Assembly (NCBI GenBank): GCA_025765615.1 | Contig: JAIVFJ010000038.1 | Location: forward strand, 124,001-188,000 | Source: Zopfochytrium polystomum | Lineage: Eukaryota; Chytridiomycota; Chytridiomycetes; Chytridiales; Chytridiaceae | Length of the DNA: 64,000 bases | Direction: 5' to 3' | In this document: in pieces, positions 1 to 11,202 of the stretch | Position numbering within the stretch: the first letter of the stretch is position 1 | How the letters are laid out: every line of letters begins with the position of its first letter | Program-made: the position numbers and the translations under genes | The notes under the pieces: model-generated | Databases searched by the model: none | What the model saw: the letters and a program-made list of their open reading frames with translations, nothing else | Told to the model about the DNA's origin: nothing

Positions 1-199
1 ACACACACACACACACACACACACACGCTCTCTCCTCCGTCTCTCTCCGTCCCACCTCCGCGAAAAAGGCGGGGACAAAAATAAAGTCGCGCAAACATTT
101 TTCTCTGATTCCGGAGCTCCGAAATTTGCATGCGGGAGTGGTGACAGAGACAGACAGACCAAGAGAGAGAGCGTGGCTGTGTGCGTGTGTGCATCCCCC
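1..199. repeat. AC microsatellite and 3' flank of the ABC transporter gene
   Basis: Bases 1-26 are a pure AC dinucleotide run. The rest lies just beyond the stop of the minus-strand ABC transporter gene and so is probably its 3' untranslated or intergenic DNA. I see no gene here. Confidence 0.8.
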
Positions 200-587
200 T
201 CATTTCTTCCCCTCCCTCGCCTTGGCCGCCGCCTCAACCGCCTCCCACACGCCCTCTCCCGCCTCCCGCACCAACGCCGCAAACCGACCACCCCCACCAC
301 CCGCCACCAGCATCAGCGACGCGACAGCTCCCTCCTCAACAACGCGGCCGGCGTCGAGCACGACGACGCGCTCGCACAGCCGCGCGACGGTCGTGACGCG
401 GTGCGCGACGACCACGAGCGCGCATCCGCCGTCGTCGCCGCTCAACATGGGCAGCACCGCGTCGCGGATCCGCGCCTCGCTTTCGGCGTCCGTCGACGAC
501 GTCGCTTCGTCGAGGACCAGCACGCGCGGCGCGAGGAGCGCGGCCCGCGCGAGGCAGAGGAGCTGGCGTTGGCCTTTTGCGTGTGTG

Positions 588-645
<58 letters not shown>

Positions 646-3600
646 TGTTTGTGTTTGCGCTTTAGTTGGCGAGAAAGCTGAGAAACCCGCAGGACCCGAT
701 ATCCTCACCCGTCGACCAGTTCCGCCCGGCTTCCTTAACCTCGGCGTTCAGCCCACCCGGCAGCTGCTTCACGACATCTTCAAGGCCGACCTTGCGCAGA
801 GCAGTCCAGAGCGCGTCGTCTGAAAAGCGGGGCAACGTTAAGCGAAAAAAGGAACAACACACAAACACATACACACAACCACTCACCCTCTCTCGCCCCC
901 TCCGGATCCAAATTCCACCTCACCGACCCCGAAAACAGCACGGGGTCCTGCGGCACCACAAACACCGCCCTCCTCAGTTCCCGCAGCGACCACGCGCGCA
1001 CGTCCACCCCGTCGACGCGGACGCCTCCCGACGCCGGCGCGACCAGCCGCGCGAGCGCCGCGACGAGCGTCGACTTGCCCGCGCCGGTGCGCCCGACGAT
1101 GCCGAGCGCGGCGCCGGGCGCGACGGAGAAGGACACGTCGGCGACCGCGCGGCGGGGCGGACCGGCGCCGCCGGTCGCGTAGTCGACGGTCAGCCTGTCG
1201 AACTCGACGCGCCTCTCGCCGCGCGACTCTTTGTTCTCTGCCGCCGCCGTCGCCACCTGCTCCTGCTCTTCAGCCGGCAGCGCGGCGTACTTGCGCAGCC
1301 GCTCGACGGCCATCATCATGCGCTCCGACTCGGAAAGCTGGCGCACCCACCAGGTGAGGGACGCGGTGATCTGCAGCGAGTACGCGAGGACTAGGCCGGC
1401 GGTGGCGTTGTTGCCGTTGTTGCCGGCGGCACCCGCTGCCGGCGGGGCGTGCGGCGCGAGGACGAGGAGTGCGGCGGCGGAGCCGATGAGGACGGCGGCG
1501 GTGGTCTCCATGCGGACAGACAGCCAGCGCTGCATGTGGAAAAAGAGGTAGCCGGCGCGGTTGAACGAGTCGAGCTGCGCCGCAAACTTTTGGGCGAATG
1601 CCGGTTTCGCGTCAAAGGCGCGGATCGTCGGCAGGCCAGAGAGCGTCTCTGACAGGTGGGCGGTGACGCCGGAGCGCAGTATGTTTTCGAGGCGCTTGAT
1701 TTGTTTGGACGTTTTCCGGTAGTAGCCCTGACAAACAAAGGGAGGAAATGGAAAGAAACGAACAGAAAAGAAGCCGGGGGGGAGATGGGTTTCAGAATTC
1801 ACTTTTCTGTTAGAACAACTGAGGCGAGACTTCTTCCAAACCTGCAGCCAGTAAAACACGGCCAGGCCCGGCAACAGCGATGCCAAAAATGTCGGACTTA
1901 GCGCCGCGATCGAAAACAGGCTGGCCAGCACCAGTGACATTGTAAACAGCGCGATGCGGAGGGCCTCTGGCAAAAAGTTGTCAACGTCGTCCACGTCCTT
2001 GCTGAACCGGCTGACGATCCTTCCGACGGGGTTGGTCTGCGTGAACGAGATGGGGGCGGAAAAGACGCCGCCGACGGCGGCGGCGTGGAGCCGTTTTGCG
2101 GCAAGAACACCGGCGGAGGCAACCGCAAAGCCTTGGGCAATGATCGACGCGACTTGGAGCAGACCAAAGCAAAGGTACAGGAGGAGGCCGGCTAAAGTCT
2201 TTGCGTCCGAACTGGAGGACGCCAGTGATGACAGCCTAGAGACGTTGTAATGGCATAACAGGTCAATGAGGGAGTCATGCAGAAGTAAGGAAGGAAAGAA
2301 AAGCAAAACGAACACTGACCATCGGTCTCCAACAACTCTCGCGACTTGCGTCAACGTCATAAACACCGCAACGACCGCCATCGTCGGCCACCCGCCCGCA
2401 AAGCGGAAGTAAGCCCAGAGCGTGGCCCTTGACACCACGATCCGCTCCTCTGGTCCGTAAACGGGGCCAGCCGCCGCCCGCGCCGCCGCCTTGCCCGAGC
2501 CGACCGCTGACTTCTGTGAGTTTTCCCCAGGACTTTTCGTACCGTCACCCCGGGGGGAGTTTCACCCGCTCTCCACCAGCGGGCACGGCGCCGTTCGCCG
2601 CGTCTTCGCTGAGCATCCGCGCCAGAGCGCCGCCGCGCTTGGACGCGAGCTCGTCGAAGGTTCCGGATTCGACGATGCAGCCGTCGCTGAGAACCACGAC
2701 GCGGTCAAAGTTCGGGAGGAGATGGACGCTGTGAGTGGTGACGATGCGGGTGCGGCCACGCAGGAAGCCGAGTATGCAGCGCTCCAGAATGTGCTTTGCG
2801 ACGTGCGCGTCGACGGCTCCGAACGGATCGTCCTTTGTGGGGGGTATTCAGCAAGGATCGAACATTTGGGGGGGATGGGCGAACAATGGATTCAGAATCG
2901 GCAGAATACTTGCTACTTCATCCCCCCAACATTGTCTTACCAACAGCAAAACATTCGCGGCGCTGTACGCGGCCCTGGCAAGCGCCACTCGAACGCGCTG
3001 TCCACCGCTAAGGTTGAATCCCTTCTCGCCAATCTCCGTCTCCTCGCCCTTTGCCATCGCGGACAAGTCCTCGCCCAGGGCGCACGCGTCGACGACGGCG
3101 CTCAGCCTGTCGCGGTCCAGCGCGGCGCCAAACAAGATGTTTTCCTTCACGGTGGCGTTAACGATCCACGCCGGGTTGGGGCAGACGGCGACGCGGCCAC
3201 CGACGCGGCGGCGGCCGCCGTTGGCGATGGGCAGTTCGCCGGCGAGGGCGGCGAGCAGGGACGACTTGCCCGAGGCGACGGTGCCGACGACGGCGACGAG
3301 TTCGCCGCGCTTGACGGAGAGGTCGATATTGCGTAGGGAGAATATTTTTTTGGCGTCCGAGGCGGCGGCGGCGGTGGGGGGCGATGACGTCCAGCGAAAG
3401 TCGGCGTTTTCGACATGGACGTCGAGGTCTTCTAATGGCCTGGCCGGGGTGGTGGACTGAGTTGCCTCCTCTACCTCGTCAGCGAGGAGAAAAGATTGGA
3501 TGCGCTCAAGCGAGACGGCGGCGTCCGTCGCCTACGGAGAAAAAAGCACGTAAATTGCCTGAGCTACTTACACTGACATTTTTTTCCCCTCACCTGTGTC

Positions 3601-5047
3601 AGCACTTGAGGAAGTAGGATAAGAGGCACGCGAAGACTGAAAAACAAGGACATTGACGAGAATATGATGGGTGGATCGGGCAACCGCCACCCGTGAAGAA
3701 AGGACCAACTAAACAAGGCGCAAAACAAGGCGAACATCGGAACAATCTGTAATTGAGGGCCGAAATTTAGTTGAAGAAGCAAAACAAGCCTCCTCTTTTA
3801 CCTGAGTTATTCCCGCAATCGAGGCGCGAAACACGAGATACAATTTAACAAGTGCTGTTTCTTGGTCTCGCAGCTTGAAAATCCTGTCCAACAGGACTTT
3901 TTCCCACTGCGACAGCTTGACCATCACCATGCCGGAGAGGGACTCTTTGATGACGTTCACCCTCGAGTCCGAGATGGCCGTCGTTTTCCGTCTCCACATT
4001 GCCACCGCCTTCATCGCGCGGGCTTGCAGAGGAACGTACGCAGCGAGGAATGCGAAGCCAAAGAGCCCTAAGGGAGGGTGCGGTTATTAAGGCTCTCGTT
4101 GTGTCGGCCATCCTTTCGACGTACCCGAAACGCCAAGGCTGGCGTAAAGAATGCCGGTCGCAGCCAAAATCATTAGCGGCGCCGAATACAAGACGTGAAG
4201 CGATCCCGTAGACAGCTCCACCCGCGCCGGGTCTGTTATCGAAACAGCGTAAAGAAACGTTGAACCCGAACAAACGAGCTTTTACCGGTCTCCATCAAGT
4301 TCACAATCTTGCCGTCCGAAAACTCGGACCGAGCCAGCGGCGACAGCACCAGCGCCTTGTTGTAAATCGCGGCCATGAGCTGCGTTCGAATCTAAGGGGG
4401 GGGGGGGGGGGGGGGGTGGGGCGGGCGCGATGAGCCTCAAGCGATTCCTCGGCGGTGACCCGCCCACAAAACAAACCCACCAAAAACCCGACGCGCATGG
4501 TCCTCCTCAGGTGCGCGTTGACGGCGACCGTCTGAAGCAGCTGCAGCGCAAAAAATAGCGCGACGAGTGCGACGCCGGTCGCCGTCGCCGTCGCGGCCCA
4601 TTGGCTTCTTCCTCCTGCATCCGCGGCAGCAGGCCTTTCACGGTCAACGTGAGTGACGATGGCGCGGAGGACGAGCGGGGAAGCGACGGCGGCGGCGTCG
4701 GCGGCGAGGCGGAAGACGCCGGCGGCGGCATAGGGAGCCCCGTGGGTCGCGAGGAGGGCGGAGAGGAGCGGCCGGCGGGAGGTGGTGGTGGTGGTGGTGG
4801 TGGTGGTGGTGGGTGGTGGTGGTGGTTTTGCGGTGGTGTTGGTCGTGGTTGGGTCGGTTGATGGCGCGGATGCGGAATGCAGCTGGCGACGACGACGACG
4901 CCAGACGGCGTCGAAGGCGGCGGCGAGCGGTTCGGTTGCGCAAGCAGCGGGGACGGCGGGGAGGTCGCGCGGGGTGAGCTGGCGCTGGCTGCCGGCGAGG
5001 AAGAGGGGGTCCAGGAAGGCGTCGGTGAGGGCAGCGGCGATCTGCAT
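200..5047 (-). CDS. ABCC/MRP-type ABC transporter, full-length
   Basis: This is an ATP-driven exporter of the ABCC (multidrug resistance-associated) family, expected in the plasma or vacuolar membrane with organic anions or conjugates as substrates. About 12 exons give roughly 1,320 residues in the order TMD1-NBD1-TMD2-NBD2. The start ATG at 5047 opens directly with the family's N-terminal linker (ALTDAFLDPLFLAG, then RDLP), so the extra TMD0 of long MRPs is absent. NBD1 has Walker A GTVASGKSS, signature LSGGQ and Walker B followed by DDPFGAVDAH, with Asp in place of the catalytic Glu as is usual in ABCC NBD1. Its Q-loop reads CPNPAWI, so the usual Gln is Asn. NBD2 has Walker A GRTGAGKST, signature WSTGQ, Walker B LVLDEATSS and an H-loop His. 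Two introns stand out: one has its acceptor next to a C homopolymer (4396-4417) and one holds a GT/AC microsatellite (581-657). An ACC-rich tract encodes a Thr run near residues 75-90. The family call is secure; the substrate is unknown. Confidence 0.9.
581..657. repeat. GT microsatellite inside the last intron of the ABC transporter gene
   Basis: This is a 77-base GT run (AC on the coding strand), broken by a few TT steps. It lies in the intron that separates NWSTG from QRQLLCLARA in NBD2 and forms most of that intron's 3' half, just before the acceptor AAAAG. Confidence 0.9.
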
Positions 5048-5326
5048 CTGCCGTGTGATTTGTGTGGGTGTGGGTTGTCGAGGGTGGGTGGTCGCTCTGG
5101 CGCTTTATTTTCTCCTGTTTTTGGTTGGGGGTGGGGGGAACTTAATAATTCTCATGCATGCATGCAAATATGCATGCACGTCATTTACATAATGGGCCAC
5201 CACCCGTCGCAAAAAGCGTTCAAGGAAGCAAGGGAAGAAAAAAAGAACCAGCCTGCACTGCAACAGAAAAAATAAACTGGTTGTAAAAGAATAACAGTTT
5301 CTGAGGCTCTCTCGCTTTTTCTCTCT

Positions 5327-6530
5327 CTAAGCACGCTGCTGCATCGCGAACTCGGCATCGATGGACGAGGGATGCAGAACAGCCAGCATGTCGAACGGCT
5401 GGAAAATGAGGAGTAGGACCATGACAATCTCAGTCGCCATCGAGAACCCGTAGTACGCAATCTCGCCGCTCAGGTTGCCCGTGAGGTTGAACGTGATTGC
5501 GTCTGCAAAGGGGCAGGGGGGCGGTGGGAAAAAAAATAAAAAACATAGTGGAAGAATGGGTTTAGTGGGGTCATCGCTCGTCGTCTTTCGTCGAGAGTCG
5601 TTCGTCGCCCCCTCCTCTCACACATTGCCTTTCACTCACACGCCGACTTGACGGACAGCAGGAGGGCCTGCACGGCGACGACGGCGGCGACTTGTGGGGG
5701 CACGTCGCGGCGCCTTGCTCGGAGGACGGAGAGGATGGGCAGGGCGTTGAGGGCCAGCAGCGACCAGGCGGCGGTGTCGCGGAGATAGTAGGCCGTGGAG
5801 CCGACGGTGTAGGGCGGGGTGGAGCTCTCGACGGACAGGTAGACGGCGCCCGTGACGGCGATTGTGACGACCACAACGAGGAGAAAGTTGAGGATATGGC
5901 GGACGCGCACGCGGGCGTGCTCGGAAGGAAAGTCGCGGCTGTTTTTGATTTTTTTTTTGTTTGTATTTTTTTTTCCCCCCGTTTTATGATTGTGAATTGG
6001 GTGGGTGTCTTGTGAGTAGTCTGCAGTTTTTCAATTTTCGGCGGAGAGACATTCGGCGGCGTAGAGGTCCCAAACAGTCATGTCATGAAGAGAGAAAGAT
6101 AACGACGAGGCTGAGGGGATGATATTGATGGACAGGGAAGAACAAAAAAAAGGGGGGGCGCCTGCAATGGGGGTGCCGGTCCCTCGTTCGCTTACATGAT
6201 GTCGGCGTGGGTCAGGTTGATGCTCGTCAGCGGCAGCAACCCGAACGACGAAAACGCCTGCACCGTCGCAAACAGCCCCACGTTCGTGCCGATGTCGCCC
6301 AGCGTCGCCGAACCGCGCAGCACCATGTACACGAGACGCACAGCCGCCCACGCCGTCGCAAGGTACCCGACGCGCGCGAGGATCCTGCTGCCGCCGTTCT
6401 TCTTGTTCTGAAGCGCCGGCCGCAGGATTACTGCAACGATCGCCACGAGGCACGCGAGGAAGACGCCCGCAAACGCAAACGCTGGCGCGGTGGTCCATCC
6501 GGCGAGAGAGGCGAGGTTGGGGGACGGCAT
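5327..6530 (-). CDS. Polytopic membrane protein, uncharacterised fungal type
   Basis: Three exons (ATG at 6530; introns near 6188-5950 and 5641-5504; stop TAG at 5327) encode about 270 residues with roughly seven hydrophobic segments and short charged loops. Exon 1 carries the first three helices, exon 2 begins RDFPSEHARVRHILNF, and exon 3 runs from AITFNLTGN to the end AMQQRA. The layout resembles fungal seven-helix membrane proteins of unknown role (RTA1-like or DUF7702-like), but I recognise no diagnostic motif and assign no function. A TATA-like element (6616-6622, ATAAATA on the coding strand) lies about 90 bases before the ATG, and a GA tract on the coding strand lies further upstream. 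An in-frame longer reading exists upstream, but the TATA position favours the start given. Confidence 0.75.
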
Positions 6531-6615
6531 TGAGTTGCGAAGTGCGTGCGTGCGTGCGTGCGTGCAGCGTGTGAAGGGACAGGATGGAGATGGGTGGTGG
6601 AGGGCAGAGGTGCAG

Positions 6616-6622
6616 TATTTAT
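6616..6622 (-). promoter_or_regulatory. TATA-like box of the membrane protein gene
   Basis: The minus strand reads ATAAATA about 90 bases before the ATG at 6530. Position and sequence fit a core promoter. Confidence 0.5.
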
Positions 6623-6777
6623 GTCGTTTGCTGAGATTGGGAAAAAAAAGGAGGAAAAAAATCCGGAAGCAGGAAGGGACGGGACAGACCGAGACAGAGA
6701 CACCCGGTCTGTTTTGTTTTTCCATTCGTTCCTTGGCGTTGATGACGTACGTTCGCGTGTCTATTCGTTGTTGGCTG

Positions 6778-6780
<3 letters not shown>

Positions 6781-6856
<76 letters not shown>
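6781..6856. repeat. CT/GA dinucleotide tract
   Basis: This is a 76-base pure CT run (GA on the minus strand), about 250 bases upstream of the ATG of the minus-strand membrane protein gene. Confidence 0.95.
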
Positions 6857-6864
<8 letters not shown>

Positions 6865-6932
6865 CTCTCCCCGAGAGCCGCCGCCTCGGGTGCGCCTCCA
6901 AGCCACTGACGGCAAAAAAAGGCTAAACCTTT

Positions 6933-8434
6933 TGTTGGAGAATGCTTACCAATTTAGTTGCAGGACTAGCCACCCTTCTGCATTTGTATAGAATTGTGCG
7001 GTATCCTTGTCCAGTCATATTAGGGAGTTTTTGCAACGCAAGGAAATTGACTTTTCCTTGCTCAAATTTCCTGACAGGAACTTTTCCTTCGCTCACGAGG
7101 AAAAATGGCGAAGAAATTCCTTGTGAGCGGGCTGTACAAGGAAGAACTTTTCCTTGTGAGAACCATAAATAAAAATCGGAAAAAAACATGGGAAAGAAGA
7201 ACGATACCAATGACAACAACAAGACAAGTCAGGAAAGCAAAGAGGGTTCCAGAAGGTTCCATGAAGGAATGTTCTAGAAAGTTTCAGAGGTTTCCAGAGG
7301 GGGATTCAAAACATTTATCTGAGAGATCTGCTTGGAATCAGAGGATTCAAAGATATATCTTGAGCAGCTGAGGTTGCAAGCCTCAACATCACAAAATTCG
7401 AGTCACAGTTTTATCTTTACTCAAAAGGTTTTCTGTTTGAGACATTTATGGATGTGGTGCAATTCCGGAGGTTAGTTTTCCAACTTAGTGTTCCATAAAG
7501 TTGAGACAATTATTGAATTTGGTCAAGAGGTTGTAAACAGTCTACTCTGAGTGAGTGAGTGGAAGGAGTGAATTAAGTGGAGATGTGTGTTTGTGGGTGA
7601 TCCTTCTCCCCAACTTGGAGAGAAAAGAGAAAAAAACTCTGTTATGAATTATTGATACATGATGATGATATACACGCTGTAATAGTTGCTAGGCAAGCGT
7701 GACTGGCACAGGGTAAAAACCTCTCCTATATTATCTGCTTGAGCAGAGGAGGAGGAAAACTGTTGACACTGGGTTTCCATTCCACTTAGTACTCGGAGTA
7801 TTTGTCATCAGCGCAAGCCAGCGCCCAGGTCTGCATTGGCGGTGGTTTGCTCTCCCATGGGCATCGTGAGAACGATAACTGACAGTCACAATAGGTTCAG
7901 GTCCGTCTTGTGCCTCTTGCTGCTAACCATTCAGTTCCGCCTAACAGAGGTCATGCTCCCTGAATTGCAGGGAGGTGTTGGAGAATGCTTACCAACTAAG
8001 TAGCATGACTAGCCAAGCTTCTGTATTTGCATAGAAATTAATGCAGTATTCTTGTGCAGCCATTCAACATTTCAATTCTGGTTGTTTGTCTATCTGGCTG
8101 GCCGGCCGGCCACCATTTGGATAAGCACTGGACTACAGACAGAGCTTCTCACTCCCTTTTTATATTTAGATCAAATGAAAATATTGTCCTTTCTGTCGAA
8201 AATCGAACAGCTAATTGAAGGCAGGCAAGATTTGTGTGAGGATTCAGCGTGCAGATTTTTGTGTGCAAGTCCAAAAAAGGCCTTCTGTTGAAATCCTAGC
8301 GATGATAAGATGCTGGGAGCAAGCCCGACAGGGGCGACAGGATGGAGAGACGGCGATGGATGGAATCAAACACAAATTTTTTTTCTTTCGTCTTGTTGAT
8401 TATCACATGTGCGGTGCGGGGGCATATTCCAACA
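6933..8434. mobile_element. Degenerate LTR-like element (non-coding, about 1.5 kb)
   Basis: Two direct copies of about 85 bases, roughly 80% identical, begin with the same 20 bases (TGTTGGAGAATGCTTACCAA) at 6933 and 7976. The second copy is preceded by a purine stretch (GCAGGGAGG) where a polypurine tract would sit. A stretch ending GCATATTCCAACA at 8434 is a near inverted match to the start. If the ends are TG...CA, the two LTRs would be 6933-7388 (456 bases) and 7976-8434 (459 bases), with a 587-base internal part that has no coding frame. Against this, similarity between the two LTRs fades after the first 85 bases, no primer-binding site is evident and the flanks (CCTTT / CTTCT) are not a clean target duplication. 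It may be an old non-autonomous (TRIM-like) copia-type element. Confidence 0.35.
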
Positions 8435-9194
8435 CTTCTGTTCAGTTTTGAACAGTAACCACAATAAAAGAATAATTTTCCTGCCAATAATCTGTTTTGC
8501 AAAAGGAACCAGCAGTGCTACAAAACAACGCCTTTCCTAATTGTTCTTTTTTTAGCCAGCTCATTCGACTAAAGGAAAGGAAGGAAACCTCGATCAGTCT
8601 TTGAGATCCAAAGAGCTCCCGATCGGACGCCCCACACAACCGACCTTTTCTGACACTGGCCTCCCGTCAGCACTGAATCTGGAGCTTCAAGAGGTTTTGT
8701 TCGTCCAGCTCCAAGCTAACTCGGAAGCCTCCTCCTCTCTGCCTGATACCCGGCGTCTTTTGTTTGTATTTTGCTAACATCAAAAAAAAATCAGTTGGCA
8801 GCGTTGAACGCTCCTTTTTGCAAAGCGAGCATGAATACAAACTTGGGGGGGAGAGGGAGGATTCGATGTCGCAAAGAGGTTGCGCGCGGTTGTTTATGCT
8901 CGTACCATGCACGAGCAAACCATCCATTCGATTTGCGAGCCTTGTCCAAAATCCCTTAAACTACAACAGGTGTACAAGTGATGTAAGCGTTTTCTCTTTT
9001 GAGTGTTGTTGGTACTGATTTTGCACTGCGCGGCATCCCTCGGATTGACGGAATTAAAGTCACTCCTTCCCACAGGATTAGGGCAGTCAGTTTCTCAATA
9101 AATTGTGACTTCGTGCCAGAGTTAGGATGTCAATGAGTTGGTTGGGTGCACGATGCGTCTTCGAGGGAGTGCTGGGTGCGAAGGGTCATAATAA

Positions 9195-9200
<6 letters not shown>

Positions 9201-9248
<48 letters not shown>
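9201..9248. repeat. CT dinucleotide tract
   Basis: A nearly pure CT run of 48 bases, continued by imperfect CT up to about 9275. Confidence 0.95.
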
Positions 9249-9254
<6 letters not shown>

Positions 9255-9562
9255 TCTCTGTCTCTCTCTCTCTCTGAGAGGAACTGGAGACGCAACCTTC
9301 CTTACACTCTGCACAACACAAAGTCGACGACGACGACGCGCACGAAAGCTGGAGGTGGTGTTGGCAGACACTGTTATTGGCTGACAGTCGTTAGGGATTC
9401 AACATAGACACGCGCCTTGTCAGCAGCGACGCAGCGACAGCGACACACAGACGCACAGAGAGACAGAGACGCGGGGGGGCGGCATCGGCACATTGCAGAT
9501 AGACACACCCACTCAGAGCAGACGGCGGGTCAAAACAAATAGAAAGGACAGTCTCAAGCATT

Positions 9563-9617
9563 TCTGTCTGTCTGTCAGTCAGTCAGTCAGTCTGTCTGTC
9601 TGTCTGTCTGTCTGTCT
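9563..9617. repeat. CTGT/CAGT tetranucleotide tract
   Basis: The tract starts as CTGT units, changes to CAGT in the middle and returns to CTGT, a patchwork typical of an expanding tetranucleotide microsatellite. Confidence 0.9.
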
Positions 9618-9721
9618 CTGCGAGACAACCAACCACCGCAAACGCAACGCAAACAAACAACAAACAGGGAGAGAGAGACGACAAAACAGAGAAAAAGAAA
9701 AAATTGTTCACACGAAAAAGG

Positions 9722-9728
9722 TATAAAA
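9722..9728 (+). promoter_or_regulatory. TATA box of the secreted lysine-rich protein gene
   Basis: TATAAAA followed by GGG lies 226 bases before the ATG at 9948, implying a 5' leader of about 190 bases that is rich in CT. Confidence 0.55.
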
Positions 9729-9947
9729 GGGCGATAGCCATAGGAGGAAAGAGGGCAGGCAACAACCAACAAATAAGTCTCTCTCTCGTGCTCTCTCTCC
9801 TCTCTCTCTCTCTCCTTTTCAGCCGCACTCCTCCACACACACACTCTCTCTCAAACACCCACACTTGCCGCTCGTCGCCGCCGACGCCGACGCCGCCCTC
9901 CCTCCAACAGAGACACTCGACTCATTCCTCCCACACACCCCCCAGCC

Positions 9948-10814
9948 ATGCAGCTGTCGCTCGTCCAGCGCCTTCCCGCCCTCCTCGCTGCGGCCCTCGT
10001 CGCCGTCCTCGTCGCTGTCGCTCTGGCGCACGGCCCGTCCTCGTCGTCGTCGTCGTCGTCCGCCTCTCCCTTCGCCATGGCTGCCAAGGCATCATCCAAC
10101 GTCACCATCCCCGAGCCCACCACCCTCACCACCGGCAAGCACGAACGCAACACATGGTGCACAGTCGGCACCAAGATCTCCAAGAAGTCCAAGCTGGACA
10201 TGTGCGACGCCGATATCGCCCTCGCCAAGCTCTGCCAGACGTAAGTAGGAGAGGAGTTGGCCGGGGAGATCGAGTGTCTCTGCCTTCCTCCGTCCTTTTA
10301 TTTGTTGCTCCTATCCGTGTGTGTGTGTGTCTCACTCCCCCTACCCCTACCTCTTGCCATCTCAACTAACCGCAATCATCCCACTCTTTGCAGGAACAAG
10401 AAGAGGAAGGCGAAGAAGGTTGCCAAGAAGCTGAGGAAGGCGCTGAAGAAGGCTGGGTAAGCTCATCACTCCTCACCTTAATGTATGCCTCCGCCACACA
10501 GCTCATTTTTTTCCGCTCTGTCTTTCCTCCCTTTTCAGCTTCACCTGCAAAGGCAAGTTGGGCCAGAAGAAGTCACTCAAGAAGGCAACGAAGAAGGGGA
10601 AGAAGGTTTGCAAGGCTGTGCTCAAGGGCGGTTCTTTCAAGAACATTTCTCAGATTATGAAGGCTCTCGGTTCGTATTTGTGTCCTTCGGACCCTATAGA
10701 TATTTTAATCAACGGCTGACGCTTACAACAACCTTCCTGCCCCGTTTCTCTTCTCGCTCTGCAGGTTGCAAAAGGAAGGACGACAAGAGCGCCAAGGCGA
10801 AGAAGAGCTCGTGA
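9948..10814 (+). CDS. Small secreted lysine-rich, cysteine-containing protein
   Basis: Four exons (9948-10241, 10394-10456, 10539-10669, 10765-10814), all with clean GT-AG borders, encode about 178 residues. The start MQLSLVQRLPALLAAALVA is a signal peptide, followed by a Ser run and a Thr/Pro-rich linker. The mature part has six Cys (WCTV, MCDA, LCQT, FTCK, VCKA, CKRK) set among dense Lys/Arg: exon 2 reads NKKRKAKKVAKKLRKALKKAG. Such a run resembles histone H1 tails or cationic antimicrobial peptides, but I recognise no family. The signal peptide and paired Cys argue for secretion; the basic run would bind polyanions such as nucleic acids, cell-wall polymers or membranes. Function is unassigned. 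Confidence 0.8.
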
Positions 10815-11202
10815 GCTGTTGCAACTTCTGCGTGTGCCGGCGTCGCTGGTTATGCAAGCGCCGCATTTCTATCCTAATACCACATGCGCAAGTTCAATGT
10901 TTGAGGAGAGGGGAAGTCCGTCGGATGGGCGAAGCGAAATTATGGCGGTCGACGTTGTTTGTGCTGCCTTGGTCCTTTTTTCTTTCACTTTTCTTCTCTT
11001 TTCCAACCTATTTTTCTCATTTTCCGCTTGATCGTTATGTGAAATAAACCTACACTGAATCGCACTCTTCCTGTTCCTGTTCCTGTTGAGCAATCTGCCT
11101 GCTGGTGTTGCTGTGCATTTGACCATGCGCTAACGGTGCGGTGAAGTGTGTGTTGGCCCCGCTTGGATTCTTCCAACCACGAAACGTGACAACTTCGTCA
11201 GC

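Larger units (their letters stand above)
8435..9947. other. Gene-free stretch upstream of the secreted-protein gene
   Basis: I see no supported gene. It holds a CT run (9201-9248), a CTGT/CAGT tetranucleotide tract (9563-9617), a TATA box (9722-9728) and a CT-rich probable 5' untranslated leader (about 9777-9850) for the gene starting at 9948. Confidence 0.6.

Noticed and set aside
5048..5326. An upstream exon giving the ABC transporter a TMD0
   Set aside because: Only about 280 bases separate it from the stop of the next gene and no hydrophobic frame with splice signals is present.
6490..6926. Plus-strand ORFs made of long Ser-Leu repeats
   Set aside because: They are translations of the CT microsatellite; similar ORFs over every GA/CT, GT and AC tract were discarded.
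11146..11202. N-terminal extension of the methyltransferase
   Set aside because: It begins with GTG; the first ATG at 11203 is the likelier start.
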